The notes below the pieces were generated by a model that saw nothing but the letters and a program-made list of their open reading frames with translations, had not been told where the DNA came from and ran no database searches. The translations under genes were made by a program, and so were the position numbers. DNA of 64,000 nucleotides from the NCBI RefSeq assembly GCF_023954335.1, contig NZ_JAMLIE010000001.1, positions 2,294,001 to 2,358,000 of the forward strand, read 5' to 3'. Source of the stretch: Aquamicrobium sp. GTDB lineage: Bacteria; Pseudomonadota; Alphaproteobacteria; Rhizobiales; Rhizobiaceae. Below are positions 25,459 through 37,085 of the stretch, one piece after another (within the stretch, counting starts at the first letter, position 1; every line of letters begins with the position of its first letter).

Positions 25459-26250
25459 GTGTTCTTCTATTTCTCCAAGCTGTTCTGGATCGTCGTCCAG
25501 CCGATAAACCTGATCGGCATCCTCGTGTTCGCCGGGATCGTCCTGGCCCTGCTGCGCTTCCGGTGGTCGGGGATCGCGCTGTCCTTCGCCGGCTTCCTCA
25601 TCCTGGCGCTCGGCGCGTGGTCGAGCCTCGGGGCGGTGCTCCTCCATCCGCTCGAGGACCGTTTCGCCCGGCCCGATCCCGCGCCGCGCGAGGTCGCCGG
25701 CATCATCGTGCTCGGCGGCGGCTTCGAGGGCGGGGTCAACCTCGCCCGCGGCGGCTACGAGATGAACGCCTCCGGCGACCGCTTCGTCGAGGCCGCGGTC
25801 CTCGCCCGCCGCTACCCGCGAGCGCGCGTCGTCGTCACCGGCGGCACCGGCGCGCTGCTGCTGGCCGGCGAGGGCGACGGCGACACCGCGCCGAAGCTCC
25901 TGACGGCGCTCGGCGTCGCGCCCGGGCGCCTCGTCCTCGAGACCCGTGCGCGCAACACGCAGGAGAACGCCCGCTTCACCCGCGAACTGGTCGAGCCGCA
26001 GCCCGGCGAGACGTGGCTGCTGGTGACGTCGGCCTTCCACATGCCGCGCTCGGTCGGCCTGTTCCGCAAGGCCGGCTTCGACGTCGTGCCGTGGCCGGCC
26101 GACTACCAGACCGCCGGCACCGAGACCTTCGGCCTGGCGCAGGACAACGCCATGGATTCGCTGCGCAACCTCGCGCTGGCGATTCGCGAGTGGATCGGCC
26201 TCGTCGCCTATCGCGCCACCGGCCGGATCGACCGGATCCTGCCCGATTGA
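25459..26250 (+). CDS. YdcF/ElyC-like DUF218 membrane protein
   Basis: 263 residues. Two N-terminal transmembrane segments precede a DUF218 domain with IIVLGGGFEGG, VVVTGGTG, ETRARNTQENARFT and VTSAFHMPRSVGLFRKAGFDVVPWPADYQ, the family's signature blocks. ElyC in E. coli affects undecaprenyl-phosphate-dependent envelope assembly; YdcF binds S-adenosylmethionine. Which applies here is open. GTG start 8 bp after the upstream gene, so the two are probably co-transcribed. Confidence 0.9.
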   Translation: MFFYFSKLFWIVVQPINLIGILVFAGIVLALLRFRWSGIALSFAGFLILALGAWSSLGAVLLHPLEDRFARPDPAPREVAGIIVLGGGFEGGVNLARGGYEMNASGDRFVEAAVLARRYPRARVVVTGGTGALLLAGEGDGDTAPKLLTALGVAPGRLVLETRARNTQENARFTRELVEPQPGETWLLVTSAFHMPRSVGLFRKAGFDVVPWPADYQTAGTETFGLAQDNAMDSLRNLALAIREWIGLVAYRATGRIDRILPD

Positions 26251-26386
26251 ACGGCCACGATTTCGCCACGCAGGTTTAAAATCCGTCAACACGAGACGGC
26301 GTGTCTAATCGTTTGATTTTACATCGAATTGCATCTTTAAACGGTTTGACCTCGCCGCCGCTGCCACGGTTCCGCCTTTTTGTGCA

Positions 26387-26415
26387 TTGCGAAGAGAGGG
26401 GGAAAGGTCTATCTA
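26387..26415 (+). promoter_or_regulatory. Candidate sigma-70-type promoter for the 42-residue gene
   Basis: TTGCGA at 26387-26392 and TATCTA at 26410-26415, spaced by 17 bp, 55 bp before the start codon. It is the only reasonable -35/-10 pair I see in the 220-bp spacer 26251-26470. The rest of that spacer is AT-rich with no further feature I can name. Confidence 0.45.
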
Positions 26416-26470
26416 GCAGCCCTCTCGAACCGCAGTCGGGATCGGGACGGAAACTGAAGACAGGGAAAAA

Positions 26471-26599
26471 ATGGACGAAAGCGTTCAGAAATCCTGCTGG
26501 GGCGTGACCGCCAAGGCAGTAATCGGTTTCGCCGGCATCATGATGCTGGCTTGGCTTTTCGGAGGCGCGGAAGTCGCGACGGTCGTCGCCGGCGGCTGA
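26471..26599 (+). CDS. Very small membrane peptide, 42 aa
   Basis: A 43-codon frame with GC-rich third positions. The peptide is MDESVQKSCWGVTAKAVIGF plus a hydrophobic stretch GIMMLAWLFGGAEVATVVAGG, giving a single predicted transmembrane helix with a short polar N-terminus. A modest AGGGA precedes the ATG. An intrinsic terminator follows 34 bp downstream and a promoter-like pair lies upstream, so it looks like an independent gene. Function unknown. Confidence 0.6.
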   Translation: MDESVQKSCWGVTAKAVIGFAGIMMLAWLFGGAEVATVVAGG

Positions 26600-26632
26600 C
26601 AGCCCCACCAGACTGAAGGATCTTTTTTCAAG

Positions 26633-26657
26633 GACGCGGCCTCGGGCCGCGTCTTTG
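26633..26657 (+). terminator. Intrinsic terminator after the 42-residue gene
   Basis: A 9-bp perfect GC stem (GACGCGGCC at 26633-26641, GGCCGCGTC at 26645-26653) with a TCG loop and a following TTTGCGTTT tract. Confidence 0.8.
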
Positions 26658-26772
26658 CGTTTCGGGGTCTGTTTTCCCGTGAAATGTCGCCGGCCGCGCA
26701 TCGCGTGTCGGCCTGCCTGTTGCGAAACGCCGGGAAAGGCGCGAAACATCGGGCGTCGTTTCGGAGATCGCG

Positions 26773-28179
<1,407 letters not shown>

Positions 28180-28191
28180 GGAAGGAGCGAT

Positions 28192-28272
28192 GAGGGAGTA
28201 GCGAATAGCGAGTAGTGAGTAACAGGTGGATAATTTCCCCTATTCGCTACTCCCTATTCGCTATTCGCTCTA
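28192..28272. repeat. Palindromic heptad-repeat element, copy 2
   Basis: Arms at 28192-28231 and 28240-28272 made of TAG[T/G/C]GA[A/G] units, with TAGCGAA and TAGCGAG variants dominant, around a short AT-rich loop. Here it lies between co-directional sdaA and DUF1489 genes and does not enter either coding region. Confidence 0.85.
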
Positions 28273-28282
28273 GACTGACCCC

Positions 28283-28717
28283 ATGCCTCTCCACCTGATA
28301 AAACTCTGCGTCGGCTGCGACAGCGTCGAGGACCTCGAGGACTGGATCGCGCTTAAGCTGGAAGAAAAGCGCCGGGCCGGCCAGCCGGTCGAGCAGTTCC
28401 ACACCACGCGCATGGTGCCGAAGCGCGTCGACGATCTCGTCGACGGCGGCTCGCTCTACTGGATCATCAAGGGCGGGGTGCAATGCCGCCAGCGTCTGAC
28501 AGAGATCAGGCCGTTCACCGACGCCGAGGGCATCGGCCGCTGCCGGCTGATGCTCGATCCCGTCGTGGTGCGCACCGAGTGGCAGCCGCGCCGCCCGTTC
28601 CAGGGCTGGCGCTACCTCGATCCCAAGGATACGCCGGCCGATCTTGCGGGCGCCGGGACAGGCGAGGAACTGCCGCTCGCCCTGCGGCGCGAGCTGACCG
28701 AGCTCGGCCTTCTGTAA
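28283..28717 (+). CDS. DUF1489 family protein
   Basis: 144-residue soluble protein matching DUF1489: LIKLCVGCDSVEDLEDW at the N-terminus, TTRMVPKR, WIIKGGVQCRQ and GWRYL. It is widespread in alphaproteobacteria and has no characterised role. The ATG at 28283 lies 11 bp after the heptad repeat, so the leader is short. Confidence 0.92.
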   Translation: MPLHLIKLCVGCDSVEDLEDWIALKLEEKRRAGQPVEQFHTTRMVPKRVDDLVDGGSLYWIIKGGVQCRQRLTEIRPFTDAEGIGRCRLMLDPVVVRTEWQPRRPFQGWRYLDPKDTPADLAGAGTGEELPLALRRELTELGLL

Positions 28718-28790
28718 GCGCAGCCTTGTGACCGGCTTGTGACCGGGTCGGGGGCTTGCAAGCGGGCCCCGGCAGCCACATCTTGCAGGC

Positions 28791-29531
28791 ATGGGCAAGG
28801 ACAGGATTCCGCAGCGCAGCGCCTCCGACACGCAACCGGCCGTCAAGCGGTCCGACAGCGCGGCCATTGACGCCTTCGTGCGGCAGGCGAGGGCGCTCGC
28901 CACTCCGGCGGGCGAAGGCGAAGGCAGGCTGATCCTCGCGCTCGACGCCACCATGAGTCGCCAGCCGACCTGGGACCTAGCCTGCCGGCTCCAGGGCGAG
29001 ATGTTCGACGCGGTCGGCAAGGCCGGCGGGCTTTCGGTGCAACTCGTCTATTTTCGCGGCTTCGGCGAGTGCCGGGCCTCGCGCTTCGTGCGCGACACCA
29101 GTTCGCTCAAGGACCTGATGACGCGGATCGACTGCCGCGGCGGCCATACGCAGATAAGCAAGGTGCTGGCCCATGCGCTGAAGGAGACCGGCCAGCAGAA
29201 GGTCAACGCACTCGTCTATATCGGCGACGCGATGGAGGAGGAGGTCGACGATCTGGCGGCCAAGGCGGGCCGGCTCGGCCTGCACGGCGTGCCGGTCTTC
29301 GCCTTCCAGGAAGGGCACGACCCGGCCGCCGAGACCGCGTTCCGCGAGATTGCGAAGCTCTCCAAGGGCGCATGGTTCCGCTTCGACCGCGACGCGGCAG
29401 GCACGCTGTCGAAGCTGCTCTCGGCCGTCGCCGTGTTCGCCTCGGGCGGGCTGAAGGCGCTGGAGGCGAGGGGCCGGCCCGAGGACCGGCTGATGATCGA
29501 GCACCTGAAGAAGGCGGGCGGGCGCGGATGA
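28791..29531 (+). CDS. VWA-fold protein, 246 aa
   Basis: The core resembles a von Willebrand factor A domain: an alternating hydrophobic strand with LILALDATMSR, where Asp-x-Thr-x-Ser fits a metal-ion-dependent adhesion site, then VNALVYIGDAMEEE and GVPVFAFQEGHD. No signal peptide. The stop overlaps the start of the membrane J-domain gene (ATGA), so the two products probably act together. Substrate or ligand unknown; not assignable to a named complex. Confidence 0.8.
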   Translation: MGKDRIPQRSASDTQPAVKRSDSAAIDAFVRQARALATPAGEGEGRLILALDATMSRQPTWDLACRLQGEMFDAVGKAGGLSVQLVYFRGFGECRASRFVRDTSSLKDLMTRIDCRGGHTQISKVLAHALKETGQQKVNALVYIGDAMEEEVDDLAAKAGRLGLHGVPVFAFQEGHDPAAETAFREIAKLSKGAWFRFDRDAAGTLSKLLSAVAVFASGGLKALEARGRPEDRLMIEHLKKAGGRG

Positions 29532-30223
29532 CGGTGCTGTTCTACGTCGTCGCCGGCGCCCTGGTCGTCGGGCTTTTCGCTGCCGCCTTCGTGCGCCTCG
29601 ACGCGGCGCGGCTGGCGTCGGGCCTGCGCACCGCGGGGCCGGTCGCGGCCGGCATCGTCGGCGTCGTCCTGTTGCTCGCCGGCCGTGCCGCTGCGGGCGG
29701 AATGCTGCTCTCTGGCGCTTTCGCCTGGTACATGAATGCGCGCCGGCGCCGTTCCACGCGCCCGACGCCCGGCCGGCGTTCGCGGGTGCGCACCGCGGCG
29801 CTCGAAATGGAGCTCGACCACGACAGCGGCATGCTCGAAGGGCATGTCCTGACCGGCCGGCACGAAGGCGCGCGGATCGCCGATCTGGGGCTGGAGGATC
29901 TGCTCGATCTCGGACGGGAGCTGGCCAGCGACGCCGAGAGCGTCCAGCTACTCGAAACCTATCTTGACAGCCGTTTTCCCGTCTGGCGCGAGCACGCGAA
30001 GGCGGATACGGGCGGGCGGCAGGCTGGCGCGCCAGCTTCGGGCGCCATGACCAAGCAGGAGGCCTACGAGATCCTTGGTCTTGAAGCGGGCGCTTCCGCG
30101 GCGGATATCCGCAAGGCGCATCGCCGCCTGATGCAGCGCCTGCACCCCGATCTCGGCGGTTCCTCGTTCCTTGCGGCGCGGATCAACGAGGCCAAGGAAA
30201 TTCTGCTGGATGGTCACAGGTAA
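29528..30223 (+). CDS. Membrane-anchored J-domain protein
   Basis: 231 residues. Two N-terminal transmembrane segments are followed by a basic stretch, an acidic linker region (ALEMELDHDSGMLEG) and a C-terminal J domain containing the HPD motif in LMQRLHPDLGG and ending INEAKEILL. The order resembles the mitochondrial Tim14/Pam18 type, where the J domain stimulates an Hsp70 at a membrane. It lacks the zinc and C-terminal substrate domains of DnaJ. Coupled to the VWA gene. Confidence 0.88.
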   Translation: MTVLFYVVAGALVVGLFAAAFVRLDAARLASGLRTAGPVAAGIVGVVLLLAGRAAAGGMLLSGAFAWYMNARRRRSTRPTPGRRSRVRTAALEMELDHDSGMLEGHVLTGRHEGARIADLGLEDLLDLGRELASDAESVQLLETYLDSRFPVWREHAKADTGGRQAGAPASGAMTKQEAYEILGLEAGASAADIRKAHRRLMQRLHPDLGGSSFLAARINEAKEILLDGHR

Positions 30224-30256
30224 ACTCCCCCTTCGACGCGGGTACACGGGGCGGCG

Positions 30257-31648
30257 CTAGAGCTGCGCCGCGAAACAATCGATCTTCTGCTTCTTGAGCG
30301 CGTTGCAAGCGTTCCACGCCTGGTTCTTCGAGGCGAAGCCGCCGAAGCGCGCGCGGTAGTAGACCGTGCCCTTGTTCTCGAATTCCTCGATGAAGGCGTT
30401 GGCCGCGCCGAGGACGCCGGAAGCTTCCTTGCCGGTGCGCACGAGGGCGGCGAACGCCTCGGACTGCGACGGCGACGAGGCGATCTGCACCGCCCAGCCG
30501 CTGGTCGGCGCGGTCGAGGCCGTCTGCATCGGGTCGATGGCGTTGGCGAAGCGGTCGTCGGTGGCCGCCACCGGGGTCGGAACCGGCGCGGACGGCACGG
30601 GAGCGGCCGTCGTCGGCATCGGCGCGGTATTGCGCGGCGTCGCCGCATAGGCCGTCACGGCGGCCGCGACCTCGACGGTCTCGCCGGTCGGGCGGAAGGC
30701 CGGCATCGGGATGTTGGTGCGCGGAAGGGCGACGGCAGCGGCCGCGACGGCGGCGGTGCCCGGCGTCAGCTTGCGCGAGGCCACCAGCGGGCCGCTGTCC
30801 TTGCGCGAGGCGCGCGGCAGGTGGTCGCGGATCAGCGCCGCCATGTGGTCATCGCGCGAACGGCCGGACTGGCCGCCCATGACGACGGCCACGACCGAGC
30901 GGCCGTCGCTCTGCACCGAGGTGACGAGGTTGAAGCCCGAGGCGCGCGTATAGCCGGTCTTGATGCCGTCAACGCCCTTCACCCGGCCGAGCAGGCGGTT
31001 GTGGGTGGAGATGCGCTGCTTGCCGTAGGCGAAGGAACGCGTGGAGAAATAGTCGTAGCGGCGCGGGAAGTGCTCGCGCAGCGCGACGCCGAGGATCGCC
31101 ATGTCGCGGGCGGACGTGTATTGCTGGGTGTTGGGCAGCCCGTGCGCGTTGCGGAACTGCGTCGAGTTCATGCCGAGCTGCCGGGCCTTGGCCGTCATCA
31201 TCTGCGCGAACTTGGCTTCGGACCCGCCGAGAAGCTCGGCGACGGCGGTGGCGACGTCGTTGGCGGAGCGGGTGACGAGCGCGCGGATGGCGGTCTCCAC
31301 GGTGATCGAGCCGCCTGCCTTGACGCCGAGCTTGGTCGGCGGTTCCGCCGAGGCGTTCCGCGAGAACGGCACCTGCGTCTTTTCGGTGATGCGGCCGGCC
31401 TCGATCGCCTCGAAGATCATGTAGATCGTCATCATCTTGGTCAGCGAGGCCGGATAGCGCCTTGCGTCCGCGTTGCGCGCGAACAGCACCTGGCCGGTGT
31501 TGGCGTCGAGCACGTAAGCCGCATAACGCTGATTGGCTGAGGCCCGATCCGTCGTGCCGCCGAGGGCGACACCCAATGCGACAATGAGAAGGCCGGCATA
31601 CCCGGCGATCCGCGAAAGAAAGCTCGCCGACGCTTTACTCGAAACCAT
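30257..31648 (-). CDS. D-alanyl-D-alanine carboxypeptidase with C-terminal SPOR domain
   Basis: 463-residue penicillin-binding protein of the S11 family that trims stem pentapeptides. It has an N-terminal signal/anchor, then the three active-site motifs: Ser68-x-x-Lys71 (SLTK), Ser128-Ala-Asn130 and Lys230-Thr-Gly232. After a Pro/Ala/Thr-rich linker, residues 385-463 form a SPOR domain (VQIASSPSQSEAF to KKQKIDCFAA), which binds denuded glycan at the septum. The SPOR tail is typical of Rhizobiales Dac proteins and suggests recruitment to division sites. Confidence 0.93.
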   Translation of the reverse strand: MVSSKASASFLSRIAGYAGLLIVALGVALGGTTDRASANQRYAAYVLDANTGQVLFARNADARRYPASLTKMMTIYMIFEAIEAGRITEKTQVPFSRNASAEPPTKLGVKAGGSITVETAIRALVTRSANDVATAVAELLGGSEAKFAQMMTAKARQLGMNSTQFRNAHGLPNTQQYTSARDMAILGVALREHFPRRYDYFSTRSFAYGKQRISTHNRLLGRVKGVDGIKTGYTRASGFNLVTSVQSDGRSVVAVVMGGQSGRSRDDHMAALIRDHLPRASRKDSGPLVASRKLTPGTAAVAAAAVALPRTNIPMPAFRPTGETVEVAAAVTAYAATPRNTAPMPTTAAPVPSAPVPTPVAATDDRFANAIDPMQTASTAPTSGWAVQIASSPSQSEAFAALVRTGKEASGVLGAANAFIEEFENKGTVYYRARFGGFASKNQAWNACNALKKQKIDCFAAQL

Positions 31649-31839
31649 ACCTGCTACGCCCGTTTGTTACCCGAAGAAATCCGGAGCGCCCTGTCCGCAC
31701 CCTGAGACCTGACGATAACGGCCGGGCCGTTACCAATCCGTTTATGGTAACCGGCCCGTTCACCATTTCGGTCAACTTCAAATTAAGAACCGGACATCGT
31801 TCGGGGGAGCGCGTGGCGGAGGTTGGGAATCGCGGTTCT

Positions 31840-31868
31840 TGACAAATTGTGCAGTGCAACATAAATAG
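31840..31868 (+). promoter_or_regulatory. Consensus sigma-70 promoter of the phasin gene with TGC-rich repeat
   Basis: TTGACA at 31840-31845 and TAAATA at 31863-31868 with a 17-bp spacer, the best -35/-10 match in the window. The spacer and the following bases contain TGCAGTGCA and TGCAACGCA, TGC-rich repeats of the sort bound by PhaR-type polyhydroxyalkanoate regulators. The regulator itself is not visible here, so repression by PhaR is inferred. Confidence 0.65.
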
Positions 31869-31916
31869 GGTGCAACGCATATGGAATGCGCCTCCACCCT
31901 ATGAAAGGAACCCGTC

Positions 31917-32246
31917 ATGGTTCAGTCGTTTGAAGACGCCGGCAAGGCCGGCAAGGAATTCCTCGACGCCGGCCTGAAGAATTTCGCCGCGATGTCGAAG
32001 AGCGCCCAGGCGCTCGCCGCCGAGGCCGCCGAGTACTCGCGCAAGACGTTCGAGGACGGCGCCGCCGCGCTCGAGAAGCTGACCGGCGCCCGCTCGCTGG
32101 AGAAGGCGGTCGAGATCCAGACCGACTATGCCCGTCAGGCCTATGAGAGCTTCGTCGCGCAGTCGACCCGCGTCAGCGAGCTCTACGCCGAGATCGCCAA
32201 GGAAGCCTACAAGCCTTTCGAGTCCGTCGTCGCCAAGGCGAAGTAA
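31917..32246 (+). CDS. Phasin family protein
   Basis: 109 residues, almost wholly amphipathic helix, with SAQALAAEAAEYSRKTFEDG, EKAVEIQTDYARQAYE and a Lys/Ala-rich end. This is the phasin_2 type that coats polyhydroxyalkanoate granules, or occurs as an abundant helical protein in Rhizobiales. It has its own strong promoter and terminator. An alternative role apart from granules cannot be excluded because no pha synthesis gene is in the window. Confidence 0.88.
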   Translation: MVQSFEDAGKAGKEFLDAGLKNFAAMSKSAQALAAEAAEYSRKTFEDGAAALEKLTGARSLEKAVEIQTDYARQAYESFVAQSTRVSELYAEIAKEAYKPFESVVAKAK

Positions 32247-32293
32247 CGGCCGCTTCCGCGATTCGCCGTTTCGGGCCTTCAAGGCCCGGCTTC

Positions 32294-32327
32294 AACCCGG
32301 CCCGCCCCGTCGCGCGGCCGGGTTTTT
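32294..32327 (+). terminator. Intrinsic terminator after phasin
   Basis: A 9-bp perfect stem (AACCCGGCC at 32294-32302, GGCCGGGTT at 32316-32324) followed by TTT. A smaller GGGCC/GGCCC hairpin lies just before it. Confidence 0.85.
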
Positions 32328-32497
32328 GCTGTCCCGCGCCCTGCCGGGGAGGGCGATGGCCGACAAATTCACCGGCTCACGCCGGTCCGCCATATTGTCA
32401 GCGGGAAAGAAGGGCTTACAATTCGTGCGGGAGTGCCTACATGTCGCACCCTGCGCAAGGTGTGAAGGAAGACGATGTGAAGACCGGCAGGCAAACC

Positions 32498-32848
32498 ATG
32501 CCGAACTTTGCGGCAAGGATGCAGGGCGACGATGAACGCGGCGACGGGACTGGCCGCGGGACGGCGGTCATTACCCGCACGCAGCCCAAGACCAAGAAGC
32601 CGTCGCTCTATCGTGTCCTGATCCTCAACGACGACTACACGCCGATGGAGTTCGTGGTTCACGTCCTGGAGCGTTTCTTCCAGAAGGACCGCGAGGCCGC
32701 GACGCGCATCATGCTGCACGTCCACAACCACGGAGTGGGGGAATGCGGGGTCTATACATACGAGGTCGCCGAGACCAAGGTGGCCCAGGTGATGGATTTC
32801 GCCCGACAGCACCAGCATCCGCTACAATGCGTGATGGAAAAGAAATGA
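32498..32848 (+). CDS. clpS: ATP-dependent Clp protease adaptor ClpS
   Basis: Adaptor that delivers N-end-rule substrates to ClpAP. The conserved core is YRVLILNDDYTPMEFVVHVL, VHNHGVGECGVYTYEVAETK and HPLQCVMEKK. The N-terminus is uncertain: the ATG at 32498 gives 116 residues and has AGGC upstream; in-frame alternatives are ATG 32441, GTG 32477 (GGAAG upstream) and ATG 32519. It ends 8 bp before clpA, the normal pairing. Confidence 0.95.
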   Translation: MPNFAARMQGDDERGDGTGRGTAVITRTQPKTKKPSLYRVLILNDDYTPMEFVVHVLERFFQKDREAATRIMLHVHNHGVGECGVYTYEVAETKVAQVMDFARQHQHPLQCVMEKK

Positions 32849-32856
32849 GGTTCTGA

Positions 32857-35316
<2,460 letters not shown>

Positions 35317-35326
35317 CCCAACTGTC

Positions 35327-35369
35327 CCGCCACGCGCGGCAGGCCCCTGAAGGCCGCCGCGCGTGGCGG
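35327..35369 (+). terminator. 14-bp perfect GC inverted repeat after clpA
   Basis: CCGCCACGCGCGGC at 35327-35340 and its exact reverse complement at 35356-35369, with a 15-nt loop, 11 bp after the clpA stop. There is no U tract, so it may protect the clpAS message or assist Rho rather than act as a classical terminator. Confidence 0.55.
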
Positions 35370-35413
35370 CATCCACTCCGGGCGGTTCGCCGCGCATCCC
35401 TTTCTCCGCTGCG

Positions 35414-36178
35414 ATGGCCGAACCACAGTTCCAGATCGAGCCGGCATTCTCCGACTACCGCCACTGGTTTCTCCGCGGCGTGTGGGCGTCTTTTTCCGTT
35501 CCGCTGCTGATCCTGATGAGCGCCTTCGTCGGCTTCGCCGGCCTGGCGCGCGAAGCGGGAATCTCCCTGGCGTACACCGTGTTCATGACCGGAATCGTCT
35601 GGGCCCTGCCGGCGAAGGTGGTTCTCCTCGGCGGCATCATGACCGGCGCAAGCCTGCCTGCCGCCGCTTTCGCCGTGGCGCTGTCGTCGGTGCGGCTGAC
35701 GCCGATGGTGGTCTCCATCGTGCCCGAGCTGCGCACGGAGAAGACGCGGCCGATCACCCTCTACTTCCTGTCGCATTTCGTCGCCGTCACCTCGTGGGTG
35801 CTGGCGATGGAGCATATCCGCGAGGTTCCGCGCCCGGTGCGCACGGCGTGGTATTGCGGCCTCGGCAGCGCCCTCGTCATCGTCAATATGGTCGTGGTGG
35901 TCGTCGTCTACCTGTTGGCGGCAAGCCTGCCGCCGATTCTCTCGGCCGCGCTGCTGATGCTGACGCCGCTCTATTTCCTGACCTCGCTGTGGGGCTCGGC
36001 GCGCGAGAGTGCCAGCCACTTCGCCATGGTCTTCGGCATCGTCCTCGGGCCGGTCTTCCACGTGTTGACGCCGGGCTTCGACCTGCTCTGCGCCGGCTTC
36101 GTCGGCGGCGGGGCGGCCTATCTTCTCCACCGCCTCGGCAAGCGCCGGCGCGGCAGGGGCGGCGAGGCGCGGCCATGA
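35414..36178 (+). CDS. azlC: AzlC family branched-chain amino acid exporter subunit
   Basis: 254 residues with seven or so hydrophobic helices. The AzlC block FMTGIVWALPAKVVLLGGIM and SSVRLTPMVVSIVPELR is clear. AzlC and AzlD form a two-component inner-membrane exporter of branched-chain amino acids or analogues. The ATG at 35414 is chosen as giving MAEPQFQIEPAF. Its stop overlaps the azlD start (ATGA). Confidence 0.9.
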   Translation: MAEPQFQIEPAFSDYRHWFLRGVWASFSVPLLILMSAFVGFAGLAREAGISLAYTVFMTGIVWALPAKVVLLGGIMTGASLPAAAFAVALSSVRLTPMVVSIVPELRTEKTRPITLYFLSHFVAVTSWVLAMEHIREVPRPVRTAWYCGLGSALVIVNMVVVVVVYLLAASLPPILSAALLMLTPLYFLTSLWGSARESASHFAMVFGIVLGPVFHVLTPGFDLLCAGFVGGGAAYLLHRLGKRRRGRGGEARP

Positions 36179-36531
36179 CGTTCTCCGCGATCAACGCCTG
36201 GTGGTGGCCTTACGTCTTCATCCTCTTCGGCGGATGGCTGACGACGGACGGCTTCCGCTTCCTCGGGGTCTATTTCGGCGGGCGCATCGGCGAGGATTCG
36301 GAGGCGCTGGTCGCCGTGCGCGCGCTGGCGACGGCGCTGGTCGCCGCCGTCATCGGCAATCTCGTCGTGTTCCCGTCCGGCGCGCTGGCCGAGGCGCCGC
36401 TGTGGATGCGCGTCGCCTCGATCGCCATCGGCTTCGCCGGCTATCTCGCCCTGCGCAGGAACGTCCTTCTCGGCATCCTGATCGGCGAGGCCGTCCTCTT
36501 GGCCGGCCTCTACGCCGTCGGCTTCGGATAG
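36175..36531 (+). CDS. azlD: AzlD domain protein
   Basis: 118 residues with four hydrophobic helices (WWWPYVFILFGGWL onwards), the small partner of AzlC. Overlap and order give a coupled azlCD pair. It converges on the HIT-family gene with only 3 bp between stops. Confidence 0.85.
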   Translation: MTFSAINAWWWPYVFILFGGWLTTDGFRFLGVYFGGRIGEDSEALVAVRALATALVAAVIGNLVVFPSGALAEAPLWMRVASIAIGFAGYLALRRNVLLGILIGEAVLLAGLYAVGFG

Positions 36532-36534
36532 GCG

Positions 36535-36969
36535 TCAGGACGCCGCGAGCGCGTCCCTGATCTTCTGCGCGTTGGCGGCAAGCACGCCCTGATCTTCCAT
36601 CTGCCCGGTATGCGGCTTGAGGGCGACCCCCTCGAAGCGCGGGATGACGTGGAAATGCAGGTGGAACACCACCTGTCCGCCGGCCTGCTCGTTGAACTGC
36701 TGGACCGTGACGCCGTCGGCCGCGAACGCCTTCATCACCGCGCGGGCGAGCTTCTGCGTCGTCGCCATCACCGCGTCAAGGCTTTGCGTATCGACGTCGA
36801 GGATGTTGCGCGACGGCTTCTTCGGGATGACGAGGCAATGCCCGTCGCCGCGCGGCATGATGTCCATGAAGGCGAAGGTGTCGTCGTCCTCGTAGAGCTT
36901 GTGCGCCGGCAGCTCGCCGCGCAGGATCCTGGCGAAGATGTTGTCGGGGTCATAGGCGGACGCGGTCAT
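36535..36969 (-). CDS. HIT family nucleotide-binding hydrolase
   Basis: 144 residues: NIFARILRGELPAHKLYEDD at the N-terminus, CLVIPKKPSRN and the histidine triad VFHLHFHVIPRFEG. Hint-like proteins hydrolyse nucleoside phosphoramidates. The ATG at 36969 is preferred: the longer frame upstream runs through the palindromic heptad repeat and encodes repetitive sequence that is not part of the family. Confidence 0.94.
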   Translation of the reverse strand: MTASAYDPDNIFARILRGELPAHKLYEDDDTFAFMDIMPRGDGHCLVIPKKPSRNILDVDTQSLDAVMATTQKLARAVMKAFAADGVTVQQFNEQAGGQVVFHLHFHVIPRFEGVALKPHTGQMEDQGVLAANAQKIRDALAAS

Positions 36970-36978
36970 GGGAACTCC

Positions 36979-37085
36979 GAGTGAGTAGGGAATAGTGAGT
37001 AGTGAGTAGCGAATAGGAGGGGGAAGGTCTACGCCGTTGCCCGCCTCCCGTTCACTACTCACTATTCCCTACTCACTACTCCCTT
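36979..37085. repeat. Palindromic heptad-repeat element, copy 3
   Basis: The left arm at 36979-37018 and right arm at 37050-37085 are built from the same 7-bp units, around a 30-bp unique centre. It lies between co-directional GNAT and HIT genes. Its right arm encodes the last codons and TAG stop of the GNAT gene, as copy 1 does for dinB. Confidence 0.88.

Noticed and set aside
36970..37062. Upstream extension of the HIT gene through the heptad repeat
   Set aside because: The added residues come only from the repeat and are not shared by the family; ATG at 36969 fits.
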